64,000 nucleotides of DNA from Ziziphus jujuba (taxonomy: Eukaryota; Streptophyta; Magnoliopsida; Rosales; Rhamnaceae): positions 26,605,501-26,669,500 of the forward strand of contig NC_083389.1 in assembly GCF_031755915.1 (NCBI RefSeq), written 5' to 3'. The position numbers and the translations under genes were made by a program. Below the pieces are notes generated by a model that was not told the DNA's origin, did not search any database, and saw only the letters and a list, made by a program, of their open reading frames with translations. Positions 1 through 13,097 of this stretch are shown here, in pieces. Each line of letters opens with the position of its first letter. The first letter of the stretch is position 1.

Positions 1-3000
1 CTTCTAGGGTTTGACATAAACCTACTGAGAATGCTTACAGCATATGCCAGATCAGGTATAGTACTAATCATTAAGTACATAACAGATCCTATAGCACTAG
101 AGTATGGCACATTATTCATATCTTCTTTTTCCTGTTCAGTTACTGGACATTGGTCTATGGACAATTTGTAATGTCCACCCAATGGAACACTCGCGGGGCT
201 TGCTTCACTCATGTTAAATTTGGTGAGTACCTTTTGAATATATGTGGTTTGCTGAAGCTTCATTCTTTTATTTCTTTTGTCTCTAACAATAATCATTCCC
301 AAAATCTTTCTAGCCTGCCCAAGTTCTCTCATATCAAACTCAGAACTGAGAGTTTGTTTTACAGAATTAATGACATTTCCATTAGGTCCTGCCAGCAACA
401 TATCATCTACATAGAGAAGTAGATATACAGCATTTGAACTCATTGGATCTTTGAAATATAAGCAGCTGTCAAAACTACTCCTTCCAAAACCAGCTTTTAA
501 TACAAAAGTATCAAATCTTCTATACCACTGCCTGGGATTGCTTCAAATTGTAGAGTGACTTTCTTAATAAGCATACCAGCTCTCCACCCTTTCTAGTAAC
601 TTCATATCCCCATGGCTGCTTCATATAGATGATTTCTTCCAAATCTCCATGAAGGAAAGTAGTTTTAACATCTAATTGCTCTAATTCCCAATCATAATGA
701 GTAACAAGAGAAAGTATAATTCAAATTGTATTATACTTGACTACAGGTGAGAAAATTTCATTATAATCTACACCCTCAACTTGTGTGAACCCTTTTGCCA
801 CCAATCTTGCCTTGAACCTCACGGGATCAGTCTTAGTTAGCCATTCCTTAACTTTGTAGATCCACTTACAGTCCACAATCCTTTGATTTGAAGGAGTTAC
901 TACCAAATCCCAAGTATGATTGTCATGTAGTGATTTTATCTCCTCATCCATGGCCTGTTTCCACTTTCTTGCAACTGTAGACCTCATAGCTTCTGTATAA
1001 CTCTTAGGTTCATTATTAGAAAAATCTTGAAAGCCAACCAAAGCATAATCTATGAAATCAGCATAGCTGTACTTCTTGCTTGGTATTACCCTTCGTTTGG
1101 CTCTATCTCGTGTCAAGAGATATCCAGGTCAAGAGATATCAGATTCTGTATGTAATGTAATACCTTCATTTTGAACTTTAGGCTCTTTCTCCTTTAGTGT
1201 CCCTTCTATGTGATGATCTGATATCTCAAGCTCAAAGACTGGTATATCCATCTGTCGTGTCTTCAATTGTTGTTCATTACTAAGACTTGCACTGTTAGTA
1301 ACCTTACAGGGCATAATATCTTCATTAAAAACAATATCCCTACTCATAATGACTTTGAATCCTTTAGACTCCCTATCCCAAAATCTATATCCTTTGACAC
1401 CTTGAGGGTAACCTAAGAAGACACACTTTAAACCTCTAGGTTTCAATTTTTCCTTTGACTGGTGTGCATATGCTGCACAACCAAAACTCTCAAATGACCA
1501 TAAATTGGTAACTTCCCTGACCATACAAACTTTGGTGACTGAAAATTCAAAGCTGTGGAAGGAGACAAATTAATAAGATGCATAGCAATCATTACTGCTT
1601 CTCTCCAAAACAATTTTGGTAACCCTAAAAACATGAACATACACCTTATTTTATCCAATAAGGTTCTGTTCATTCTCTCAGCAACTCCATTTTGCTGAGG
1701 AGTATGCTTTACTGTCCTATGTCTTAATATACCTTGAGTTTTGCAAAAATTATCAAATTCCATATTACAAAACTCAAGTCCATTGTCTGTTCTTAAAGCC
1801 TTCACAGACTTGTTTGCCTTGTTCTCAACCAGCAACTTCCACTCCTTAAATTTACTAAAAGCCTCATCTTTTGACTTCAGTAACAGTATCCAAACTTTCC
1901 TGGAATGATCATCTATTATGGACATAAAATATTTGTTTCCACTATGAGTAGAAACCTTGGCAGGACCCCAAAGATCAGCATGAACATAGTCTAGGACAAA
2001 TTTGGCTCTATTAGTATTCAATTTGAAACTGAGTCTGTGTTGTTTATCCAAAATACAATTTTCACATAAATCTATTTTACTGATTTGGTCCTTACCAAAC
2101 ACATTTTTCTTATTCAAATAGTACAGGCCCTTTTCACTTATATACCTCAATCTATTGTGCCATAACATGGTATTATCAACAGGAGTATGAATGGAAGCGT
2201 TACAGGAATTAAAATTAGCCTCACCAAGTAAAACATACAATCCATTTTTCTTAACACCCTGTAATGCAACAAAAGAACCTTTGGTTATTTTCATTGTTCC
2301 ACTCTTAGTTTTAGAAGTGTAACCAGCATCATCAAACATAACAAGAGAAATTAAATTTCTCCTCAAATCAGGAACATACCTCACATCATTTAAGGTCTTA
2401 GTAGTACCATCATATAGTTTAAACTGTACATTGCCAATTCCAACTACCTTACACGAATGGTCATTTTCTAAAAGAACTTGTCCTTTCTCACATTCTTTAT
2501 AAGACTGAAAAACATCAAAGATTGGGCACATATGAAATGAACATCCTGAATCCAGAACCCATTCAGACTTATTCTATTCAGAATCAGCAACAAGAACCTC
2601 ACCAGATTCTTCATTAGAAGAAACAACTACAAGATCACCATTCTCATGGTTCTTGCTTTTATCATCTCTCTTTTTCTTATAACAAAACTTTATTATGTGA
2701 CCTTCCCTCTTACAATAGTAGCATTTTCGACCCCTTGCTCTAGACTTAGATCTAGAATGGTCATGACTCTTTCCTTTACTATCAGTATTCCCAAAATTTC
2801 TGGTTTGACTTCTACCTTGGGTGTTAAGTCCTTCTCCCTTAGACTCTGTCTTTATCTCTATATCCCTAGACCTTAAAGAGCTAATTAGCATATCCAAGGA
2901 TAGAGAATCACAACCATATTTTATGGCATTCTTGACATCTTTATATAACTCAGGTAAAGAATTTAACAAAATTACAGCATTATGTTCATCACTGAAAGAA

Positions 3001-3371
3001 ACTTTGCAATTAGCCAAATCCAAAATTATCCGATTAAACATGTCAAGATTATAGTCTAAATCCTTTGATGTATCCATCTTGAAGCCAAAGAACTGCTCAA
3101 GTAGCAAAATTCGATCTGGGAGAGACCTTACCATATAAAGCTGCTCAAGTTTGTTCTACATCTGAGAAGTAGTTGTTACCTCATCTACCTTCCTGAGAAC
3201 ACTGTCAAAGAGATGCAGGATGATTGTATTCAAAGCAATCTCATCCATCTCCAATCTCTTGTCCTCTAGAAGATCAGCAGGGAATGACCCGTCAATGGAT
3301 CTAGCAACTTTCATCTGCACGAGAATTGCCTTCATCTTCTTCCTCCACAACAGAAAATCCCCCCTTGCCAT
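1..3371 (-). pseudogene. Decayed copia-1 gag-pol polyprotein
   Basis: The gag part starts near 3371 (MARGDFLLWRKKMKA). Its zinc knuckle CYYCKREGHIIKFC, about 2660-2710, keeps the CX2CX4HX4C spacing. A GAG-pre-integrase segment and an integrase core follow (HADLWGP, DDHSRKVW, RTDNGLEF, QQNGVAERMNR; about 1500-2150). RT begins near 1000 (WIYKVKEW, ARLVAKGF, IFSPVVK), and the catalytic YVDD is readable at about 398-410. The frame breaks at about 3140-3156, 2531-2574, between 1524 and 1443 (frame shift), near 1116-1129 and at 721-723. Below 720 the RT is only readable in pieces. No protein could be made from this copy. Confidence 0.85.
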
Positions 3372-3492
3372 TGAAAATTTCCACTTCTATTTTCGAAGCC
3401 ATTGTGCTTATATAAGAAGCACAAGATTCCGATAGTAGAATCTTTCTTAAACACTCAAAAAAAATTAGAAAGAACGAAGCTCAGATACTACT

Positions 3493-4165
3493 TGTTGATG
3501 AATTCAAAGAATCAAGAACATAAAAATAGCAAAGAACACAAACAGTTTAAAGAGGTTCGGCCAAGAAAATGCCTAAGTCCTCGATGCTCGGGTCTGGGCC
3601 TCTGCTCTTATTATTAGATGAGGAAATACAAGCTTCAGTAACAATGTCTCCAATGGTGTTTCACACAGAAAAACACTCAAACACTCTTGTTGTGATCTCT
3701 TTACAACCTCACACAGAATCTCTCGACGTTTTCACAAAGAAAACCAATTACACTTATAGAACCTCCCAATGAATTGAATACAGTATAGAAGAACCAAAAT
3801 TCTCTCTCAAACCCTAAACTAAATTCAATACGTGCTCTGTAAAACTGTGATTCTAACTTGCTCGAAGAAGAAGAAAAACTGTTTATATGCATAATTGTTT
3901 AGAGCTGATGTGACAAACTTGCTGATGTGGACCAATCACTATGAAGCTTCTCTAAACTGACTTAACAACCACACCTGCCGTTCACGTGTTTCAATTATTT
4001 TAAAATATATTGCAAAACGTTGTGGTTCCTTCTCAAATCACTTAAACTTTTCCCAAAACGTCATCATTTGATCCTCTTTCTTTATTTCCTCATATCACAG
4101 GTTCGAAGATTAGCAGCTGAACAATATCATATATTTCCTCAGCTCTTGAGGATTATTTCTTCACA
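3493..4165 (-). repeat. 5' LTR of copia-1
   Basis: This 673-bp stretch starts TGTGAAG and ends CAACA on the minus strand, giving the TG...CA termini of an LTR. A TATA-like motif is seen at 3882-3888 on the minus strand. It is directly followed on the minus strand by a degenerate initiator-Met tRNA primer-binding site at 3478-3490. The LTR of copia-2 begins with the same TGTGAAG, so the two elements may be related. The partner LTR is outside the window, so the boundaries rest on one copy. Confidence 0.7.
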
Positions 4166-4870
4166 ATAACAATTCCCATTCCATATCTAACCAAGGAAAA
4201 AGGAGACATGCATAAAAAGAAGTACTAAATTCAGGTGGCAGTGGTAGTTCATTTTGGATCTCAAACCCCACAAAAAACCACCTACACAAACCTGTTAAAA
4301 GCAAAAGCTTGAATGACATGAACCAACCTCCTTTAGAATCTAGTACAGTGAAAAAATTTGAATCTCAATATTTAAAAAAGCCATGCAACTTGGAAAAGAA
4401 CATATCTAGGCAGACAAAAGCATCTAAATGTGGGTATGTATTTCATTTTGTGTGTGAGAATTTTATTTAAAAGTTGGTAATCTGTGCATTCTTATTTTGA
4501 TTGCCATTTGTATGCAGGTGATACAAAGGAAAGGAGAAATGAAAGCAAGAAGGAGGCTGATCAATATGCTTGTGGAACTTTCAAGAAACCTAAGATTGAT
4601 GATACCGAGCTAGGCAAAATTGGTCTTCGTTCCAATGCTTGTTTGTCAAGTAAGGTACGTGAGAAAGATATAGAACATAATGAATATGGTTTATCCAAGG
4701 ACACAAAGTCTGAGGCCTAAGACAAGGTACAAATTTCTGAAAGGTAACACCAAAGTGAGGTGAACGGGCGATAAAAGAGAAAGTTCCTCAAAGAAAAGGA
4801 AATTGAAAGATTGGCAAGAAAACCAGATCTATGAGGAGACATTTCAAATTTCTATGGATGATGACATGGT
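4166..4870 (+). pseudogene. Relic of CW-type zinc-finger gene, unit L copy
   Basis: A coding-like stretch at 4519-4720 (ERRNESKKEADQYACGTF, followed by LGLRSNACLSSKV-like sequence) matches the segment at 21897-22110 of the larger relic in unit R. The flanking 4166-4440 matches 21541-21810. The frame stops at 4718, and the CW domain itself is not in this copy because the segment starts at the copia-1 LTR. It is a 3' exon fragment carried along in the duplication, with no intact gene around it. Confidence 0.65.
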
Positions 4871-4879
4871 ACTTCTATT

Positions 4880-5690
4880 TTCCTTCTCCATTGTCAAATT
4901 TGCAACCTATAAAAGCAAAGATAGCATTTTCTCAGATTCCTACTTGTTTACTCACATATAACATAAAAAACATAAAAGGATTATTCAAGGCAGCCAACCA
5001 TCCCCTCAGTTTTTGAAGTGAATTGTCCACCACACTGCTGCTTGAGTTTTGTCAACATACGTCTCTTATGGTCATCATTATCACTCTTATCAAAGAGAAG
5101 ATGTTGAGCAAGATTTTTCCAGTCAGTCATGTACCATGGATCAGTACCTATAAAGATAATAAAATTCCAAAATGAATAAATTTCTATTTCAGTTGAAAGC
5201 TATCCAGTACCTATGGAGTTTAGCAAAAAAGTCTTTTGTCACTAACATAAGCAAGCAGCTTCACAACCTGCACAAAAATTAAAGTTCGGTCACAAAATTC
5301 TACCTGTTTAAGATATTGAACACAAGCAACAACACATTTCAGTGTAGCACACCTTTTCAAGTGTCTCCTCAGTTGCTTCATCACTCACTTTCTCACTTCT
5401 ACCTTTCTTAAGGATAGTATCACAAAATGTGGCCAATAATTCTTCACATGAGCTTCCAGCAACACTCTTATTGTAGAAGACCTCACAAGCTTCCTTGAGA
5501 GTCCGCAGGGGAAAATCCAGTTTAGAGGAAACATTTGCTGTGAAAAATTCAATTGTGAAGACGCTTAGAGATATAAACCATGCAAAAAAGTGTACGATTT
5601 GGAAGCAGTTACTGACATATGCTAGATATTTGTCATGAAGCTCAATGACTTTAACAAAAACCTGAAGTACCAAAATTAACATTAATTTTC
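4880..5690 (-). pseudogene. Partial CUL1 fragment (exons 15 to 11), unit L
   Basis: Minus-strand pieces correspond to the start of exon 15 (about 4890), exon 14 (about 5010-5135), exon 13 (about 5215-5270), exon 12 (about 5355-5515, with [20 protein letters not shown] residues) and exon 11 (about 5600-5665, [13 protein letters not shown]). The fragment begins abruptly at exon 15, where the CW relic ends, and is cut near 5750 where unit R still has exon 10. The same fragment occurs at 22295-23192, so it existed before the tandem duplication. It cannot encode a cullin. Confidence 0.75.
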
Positions 5691-6798
5691 ACCTAAGATA
5701 ACCAGCCCAGCCTAAGTTTTAGAAGCAAGCCATGAAGTTACCTATTCCTGCAGACCAACCACCAAAAGTCATCTTTTTCCTCTTCTTTTTGAGTGCTCTC
5801 TTTCTTTTTAGTAAATGTAAGAAAACATTTTTGTCTTTTTATGTTGACGGCTGCTTTTGTTGCAAGTATTGTTCGGTATTTTGTTTGATACATGATATTG
5901 AGTCGGAGTAAATTTCAACCATGTTTTGACTAATCAGAAGTAGTTTTACTCCGAAGTATGCTTCATAGATTGGATTTTGATACGTGTCAAAATGGTAAAC
6001 AAAGCAATAACACTTCAATATTATGACCAACATTGCAAATCTTATTGATAGTGGCTTCCATCTTCCAAGAATCCAAGTACCGAGGGTAGAGAAATACTAT
6101 ATTTTGGGGGAGAAAAGGACTTAACAAGAGGTTTCACTAGAAGAATTTTCTTTACTCTGTCAGAATCCTATTTAGACAGTTATCAATAAAGGAATAAGAA
6201 TAGAAGGAAAAATGGATCAGCCAAAAAATAAAAAAATAAAAAGATACCGCTCTGCATGATCATTAATTTGGCATTTGTGATTGTAAAAAGGACTATTTTG
6301 TAATTGTGTCCACGTAATTCACGTGGGGTTTGCTATAGAAGGAAGATGTATACTAAAGAAAATGCCTCAAATAGGTTTCCCATTCCAAAATACAAGCCAT
6401 TCACCTGATAAATTGTAATTGACAATCAAAATGCTAAAGGTGTGGAAATCATATTACACATTTCCTTTCAGTGGGGGCAAAAAAACTGTTAAAAGCGAAG
6501 CATAGAATTTAAATCATGATGCAGGATGGTCCCACCGAAGCAATGGACCACATTATGCAATCAACTAAAATTTTTCCATCAGGAGGTCACAAATTTATAA
6601 TTGTTCCCAATATATGGCTCCAACGGCAAAATGTACAAGTGTTCTTAGCTTCTGGTTCCAAGGAAACAGCAAAGGGGCATCCGCAGAATGGCATCTTAGA
6701 CCTAATTCTGCCGCTCAAACTATGAATTGCCCTTCTTTTTGTGCCAGTTTCCAAAGCAATAGTCACCAAGTAATTTGACAGATGATCGACAAAATGAA
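5691..6798. other. Spacer shared by units L and R, no gene seen
   Basis: AT-rich sequence aligning with 23590-24627 in unit R. It includes the 3' flank of the CUL1-L relic. Short open frames here are not conserved between the two copies and resemble nothing I recognise. Confidence 0.6.
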
Positions 6799-9375
6799 TC
6801 ATACCACATACCTGTACTGATTAGGGTTATCTTCGTCTCTTTCCAAGTAGTCTTGAGTGACCAGGCCCTCAATCCGCTTTTTAATTGCATTGAAGTCAAG
6901 CTAAAAAAGAGAATTGAATGAAAACAACTAGGTTAAAACTAAACTAAAGAAACGAAACCGGAATTAGATGATATCAGGAGAAAAAGATACAAGTACTGCA
7001 AGAACCTTAAATATGTGACCCAACTGCTCGACTCACTCCATAACCAACTGCTGATGACCCAAAACTTTATGGCTCTTCATGATGCGCACAATTGAGGCAT
7101 CAATGGCATATTGTCTTTCCTTGTCTACATTTTCAATTACTTTCTTCTTTTCATCCGCACATGGCAGAGGGATCTGCATAATGAACAATATAATAAACCA
7201 TCTCTCAAACAAAGTAGAAAAATAAAGAGAACATTACAAGCTCTAGCATCTGGTTACCTTGATTCTCGTCCTTTTATCAGTAAACTTCGAGTTGAACTCA
7301 AAGTGATCAGTAGGAGAGATTGTTTTTGTGTTAGGCTCCTTGTTTAGGATCTTATATTTGCACACGACAACGAATGGAGCAGTCTAACAATATCGTCATC
7401 ACTTAAGTTTAACTGGTTCATGATCTCTGAATAACTCAATCTTCACCCAAACCTCCACTCAACAACTAAATGTGGGGGATGAAACAATCTATGCTAAGAA
7501 CTATGTAATATATCACCCGATAAGTCGTGACAATCAACTCCATCATTTTTTGTTCAATTTGCCACTCATTTTACAAGTACCTAAGTAGTATATCCATGTA
7601 AGTTTTCTATGTTCTGTTTCTGTCTGATAGAATTCCCTGAAGACTTCAACGTACTTAGCCTAAAAGAAAAGAAATTAAAGAAATATGTTAATAACTCCCA
7701 CAATGTTGAGTTGAACCTAAGACAAACTTAATCTTGGAATGTTTTATGCGTGTTTGAGAGAGAGAAAGGGGGAGTTCTAAGTCTCAACAGAAGCTGAAAT
7801 ATACCATCTCTACTGGAAGGTTGAGGTCGAAAGACTTGTAACTTGGCCAGAAGTCAGCAGTCAAAACAGTAACGTTCAAATGAATCCCCGGATTTGCATG
7901 TGGATTATATTTTTGGTACCTGTCAAACTTGGTTTGAATTTCCTTCGCCAATGTCAAATCTGTAACCTATGAAAGCAAAAATAGTATTTTCTCGGATTCC
8001 CACTTATTTCCTCACATATAACATAAAAACCGTAAAATGATTATCCAAGGCAACCAACCATCCCCGTCATCTTTGATGCGAGCTGTCTACAACATTGCTG
8101 CTTAAGTTTTGTCAAAACAAATCTCTCAAGGTCATCATTAGCACTCCTATCAAAGAGAAGATGTTGAGCAAGCTTTCTCCTGTCAGTCATGTACCATATA
8201 TCAGTCAATCCAATTTCTTCTATTTTCAAATGAAACAGTAACATAACCATCTACAACCTAAAAAAAGAAAATTCCAGAATGAATAAATTTCTATTTCAGT
8301 TGAAAGCTATTCGGTACCTACAGAGTTCAGCAAAAAAGTCTTTGTCAGTAAGATAGGCAAGCATCTTCATGACCTGCACAAAAATTAAAGTTCGATCACA
8401 AAATTTTACATGTTTAAGAAATTGAACACAATCAACAGCACGTTTCGGTGTAGCACACATTTTCAAGTGTCTCCTCAATTGCTTTATGACTCAGTTTCTC
8501 ACTTCCACCTTTCTAAAGGATATTATCACAAGTTGTGGCTAATATTTCTGCACTTGAGCTTCTAGCAACACCCTTCTTGCAAAAGACCTCAAAAGCTGCA
8601 GGGAAAAATCCAGTTTAGAGGAAGCATTTGCTGTGACAAATTTAATTGTGAAGACGTTTAGATATACAAACCTTGTGAAAAAGGGTATGATTTTGGAAGC
8701 AGTCACTGACACATGCTAGATATTTGTCATGAAGCTCACTGACATTTCTAACAAAATCCTGGGGGTACCAAAATTAACATTAATTTTCACCTAAGAAAAC
8801 CAGCCCAGCCTAAGTTTTAGAAGTAAGCCATGCAGTTACCTGCTCCTGCAGACCAATCACATCCTTCTTATCTGCCTGAGGCACAAATAATCAGCACCAA
8901 ATACAGCGAGCAATGCAAGCAGAGACAAAAAGAAGTCAATAATTGACGTCTTATGCCATTATAAAAGGCATATCCATCAATTGGCAGTAGATTTTATGCA
9001 AAGAGAAACATTTGTTTTATTTCATGGTTCATGTAATAGACTGCTTTCTGCGGGTTTAATAGTTATGAATTGAAATATCAGTCAATGTAAAATGAATTTC
9101 CGTAATGAAATGTTTGTGAAAATGAATCTTTTCAGGCTGCAACAGTTATATTTATTAAAATAAAAGATGCTCAGGGCAAGGACCTTCTTGTTGCTAGCTG
9201 CATCTTCAGCCTGTTCGACTAAGGTTGTTCCTTCAGCAGTAACATGCTGCATCATGGAATATGATATAAGAACATATAAGCATAAAATGGGAAAGCAAAA
9301 GATGTATAAGAAGCAAAACCATATTTGAAGTATACAAACCTGCTTAAATATGTTAGATGTTGTGGTTTTTCCTTA

Positions 9376-12300
9376 CCCGCTTCCGCTGCGGCAATGTACT
9401 CTGCTTCAGTAGTGGATAAAGCAACACACTTCTGCAATCTTGACTGCCATGACACAGCTCCCCCTGCAAAAGTGTAGAGATAACCTGATGTAGACTTTCT
9501 ATTATCAGGGTCTCCGGCCATATCTGCATCTGTATAGCCTTCTAAGATTGGATCACCTCCCCCGTAGTACAAGCACAGCTTCGATGTACCTTTAAGATAC
9601 CTGAGAATCCATTTGACTGCTTCCCAGTGTTTCTTTCCAGGATTTGAAAGAAATCTACTCACAACACCTACTGCATGAGCAATGTCTGGTCTGGTACACA
9701 CCATTGCATACATCAGACTTCCTACCGCTGAAGAATATGGTACTGTAGTCATCTCCTCTATCTCTTCTTTGGATGAGGGGCACAATCTCTTACTCAACTT
9801 GAAATGATTTGCAAGTGGAATGCTGACCGGTTTGGCTTTATCCATGTTGAATCTCTTTATCATCCGTTCAACATACTTCTCTTGAGATAGCCATAACCTT
9901 CTATTCTTTCTGTCTCGGATTATTTGCATTCCCAAAATTTGTTGAGCTGGTCCTAAGTCTTTCATATCAAAGGACTTAGATAATTCTTTCTTCAGCTGAC
10001 TAATCTTCATTGCATCTTGTCCAACGATCAACATGTCGTCCACATATAGCAAAAGTGCAATGAAGTTTCCACCTGAAAATTTTTGAATATAAACACACTG
10101 GTCTGCTGCAGTCCTTTTATAACCTTGACTCATCATAAACGAGTCAAACTTCTTATACCATTGTCTTGGTGCTTGCTTGAGGCCATACAAGCTCTTCTTG
10201 AGCTTGCATACGAGGTTTTCTTTCCCTGAAACCTCAAATCCTTCTGGCTGCTCCATGTAGATTTCTTCATGTAAATCACCGTGAAGAAATGCTGTCTTCA
10301 CATCCATTTGTTCAAGCTCTAGGTTTAGACTTGCTACTAAACCAAAAATGACTCGAATTGAAGTCATTTTTACCACTGGTGAAAAAATCTCATCAAAGTC
10401 AATTCCTTTCTTCTGAAGAAATCATTTGACCACCAATCGGGCTTTGTGTTTCACCACCTTTCCGCTGCCATCTTTCTTGAGCTTGAACACCCATTTATTC
10501 TTTAGTGCCTTTTTTCCTGTTGGAAGCTCAACCAACTCATAAGTATGATTTTTCTGCAAGGATTCCATCTCATCTTGCATTGCTTGCAGCCACTTTTCCT
10601 TCTCTTGATGAGAAACAGCTTCCTGGAAACTCTCTGGCTCCCCCTCTTCAGTAAGCAGAATATACTCAGATTCTGGAAATCTCTTTGATGGAATTCGGCC
10701 TCGCTCAGATCTCCAAACTTGTAAACCACTGGTTTCAGGAGGTGTACCATCATCTGACCGCTGTGATGGCCCTGCAGCTGCTTGAGAGGATTGAGTCTCC
10801 CCCTGCTCAATATCCCCTTCTTCCTCCTGGTCTGCTTCTGGTATATCTTCATGCACCTCATTTTCTTCTGTGGCTATTTGTGCTAGTGCTGGATTAGGAC
10901 AAAAATTCTCGGCACTAGAACTACAATTAGGAGACATTCTGGGCTTTTCAATGTCTTCCATTTTCTGGTTTTCATGGAATACTACATCCCTGCTTCTAAT
11001 AACCTTCTTTGTTTTCGGGTCCCATAACCTGTATCCGAATTCTTCATCTCCATATCCTATAAAGATGCATGGAGTAGATCTTGGATCGAGCTTCTGTCTG
11101 AGCTCCTTGGATACATGTACATAAGCTAAACAACCAAACACTCTTAAATGAGAGTAGGAGGGAATCTTACCCGACCACATTTTCTCCGGAATTTCAAAAT
11201 TCAACGGTACTGACGGTGATCTGTTGATTAAATAGCAGGCGGCACGAACAGCTTCTCCCCAGAATGGCTTTGGCAGTTTAGCCATACTGATCATACTTCT
11301 GACCTTTTCCATAATGGTTCGGTTCATCCTTTCGGCTATTCCATTATGTTGTGGGGTGCGAGGGACCGTCTTCTCATGTCGAATGCCGTGTCTTCTGCAG
11401 TAGGCATCGAACTCCTTGGAAGTATACTCGCCTCCATTATCTGAGCGAAGACATTTCAGCTTCTTTCCTGTTTCACGCTCTACCATGGTATGAAACAGTT
11501 TGAAGTAATCCAATACCTGGTCCTTTGTTTTCAAGAAATATACCCACACCTTCCGAGAAGCATCATCAATGAAGGTCAGGAAATACTTGTTGCCACCTAA
11601 TGATTCCACGTCCATGGGACCACAAACATCAGAGTGCACCAGACTAAGCAACTCTGATCTTCTCGATGCAGAGGAACTGAAGGAGACTCTATGTTGCTTA
11701 CCAAACAAGCAGTGATTACAAGGATCTAGCGCAGCATCCTTGCAAACAGTGATAAGCTTCTTCCTTGCCAAAGTGGACAATCCTTTTTCACTCATATGAC
11801 CGAGTCTCTGATGCCACAGATTTTGAGATGCCTCTCCTTCTGCAATATTGAGGCTTTCTGCACATATCTTCACATGAGTTTTGTACAGCGTTCCACAAAT
11901 ATGTCCTCGGGCGACAACTATGGCACCTTTCGTCATTTTCCATGTGCCTTTGCTGAAGTAGTTGTCATAGCCTTGCTTGTCTAAGGCTGCTCCCGAAAGT
12001 AGATTAAGCCGAAGGTCTGGAACATGACGGACATCCTTCAAAGTGATTGTACAACCAACATTCGTTTTTATCTGAATATCACCAGTTCCCATAATCTTTG
12101 CGAAACTGAAATTTCCCATCTTTACCGTACCAAAGTTTCCTGCTTTGTACGTTTTGAAGAAATCTCTGTGTGGAGTGACATGGTAGGATGCTGCAGTATC
12201 GACTACCCACTCAACATCTTGGGTTGATATATGAAGGCATGTCTCTACTTCGGTGGAGCAGAGCGCCACTTCGCCTGTAACAGTTACTAGTGTCTCTCCA

Positions 12301-13097
12301 TCCTTCTTCGGCTGATTACCTTGGAGTCTCTGCTCTCTCAACAACTTTCTGCAGTTCTTCCTCATGTGACCCTCCAGGCCATAATGATAGCACTTATATG
12401 ATGATTTTCTGCCGTCTGTAGATCTGCCTCTGCTCTTGCTCCTGCCTCTCCCCCTATCACGACCACCTCTTTGCTGTCTTCCTCTCTCTGTGACGAGGGC
12501 ATATGACTGATCCATGCCAATGTCCTTTCTCCTGGTCTCTTCATTAAATAGGGCATCCTTAACCATAGACATAGTAAGTTTGCCATTCAGGGCCGAATTG
12601 CTGAGAGAGACTACCAATGTCTCCCAACTGTCTGGAAGAGAGCTTAGAAGTAGGAGGGCTTGATCCTCATCCCCTAGTTGATAATCCATAGCAGATAGTT
12701 GATTTACCAAGCTCTGGAACTCACTGGTATGCTCGGCTACAGAAGTTCCACTCTGTAATTTTAAATTTACCAATCGCTTAAGCAACAGGGCTTTGTTCCG
12801 AGCAGTCTTGGCCTGGTACATGTCCTCCAATTTTGTCCAGAGGGCATATGCATCCGTTTCCTTCGCTACATGATGGAAGACACTGTGATCGATCCATTGC
12901 CTGATTTGACTGATCGTTTTCTTGTTTAATTTCTTCCATTCTGCTACTTTGCTGGGATCGGGGTTTTCTCCTTTAGCTTCTATAGGATCAAACAGATCCT
13001 TACAATTGAGGAGATCTTCTATCCGAGGTCTCCAAAGTGTATAATTTGTGACAGTGAGCTTAACCATAGCTCCCGAAGATGATTCTTCCATTGACAT
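9376..13097 (-). pseudogene. copia-2 gag-pol polyprotein, one internal stop, truncated in RNase H
   Basis: The frame runs from ATG at 13097 through about 1240 codons with a single in-frame TGA at 10422-10424, where related elements read Gly-Phe after ARLVVK. Domains in order: gag with a UBN2-type region; a zinc knuckle CYHYGLEGHMRKNC (about 12360-12400) whose second Cys is Tyr; protease VVDTAASYH (about 12190-12215); the HHCC finger region; integrase core (HSDVCGP, RSDNGGEY, QHNGIAERMNR; about 11320-11650); RT from about 10520 with YVDD at about 10035-10047; RNase H (TDADMAGD, TEAEYIAAAEAGKE) ending near 9380. The frame reads on into cullin exon 8 and intron. Length and intactness suggest a fairly recent insertion. 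Confidence 0.9.

Larger units (their letters stand above)
1..4165 (-). mobile_element. Ty1/copia LTR retrotransposon, truncated by the window edge (copia-1)
   Basis: The minus strand reads, from right to left, an LTR (3493-4165), a degenerate primer-binding site, gag with a CCHC knuckle, integrase and reverse transcriptase, then runs off the left edge within the RT/RNase H region. The domain order gag-INT-RT defines Ty1/copia. The LTR outer end (TGTGAAG on the minus strand) abuts ATAAC at 4166-4170, a candidate 5-bp target duplication whose partner would lie outside the window. Paralogous sequence at 21536 continues without an element, so the element joined unit L only. Several frameshifts and stops show it is dead. 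Confidence 0.9.

Noticed and set aside
150..422. Plus-strand 90-codon frame
   Set aside because: It lies antisense to the reverse transcriptase region of copia-1, including YVDD; a shadow frame.
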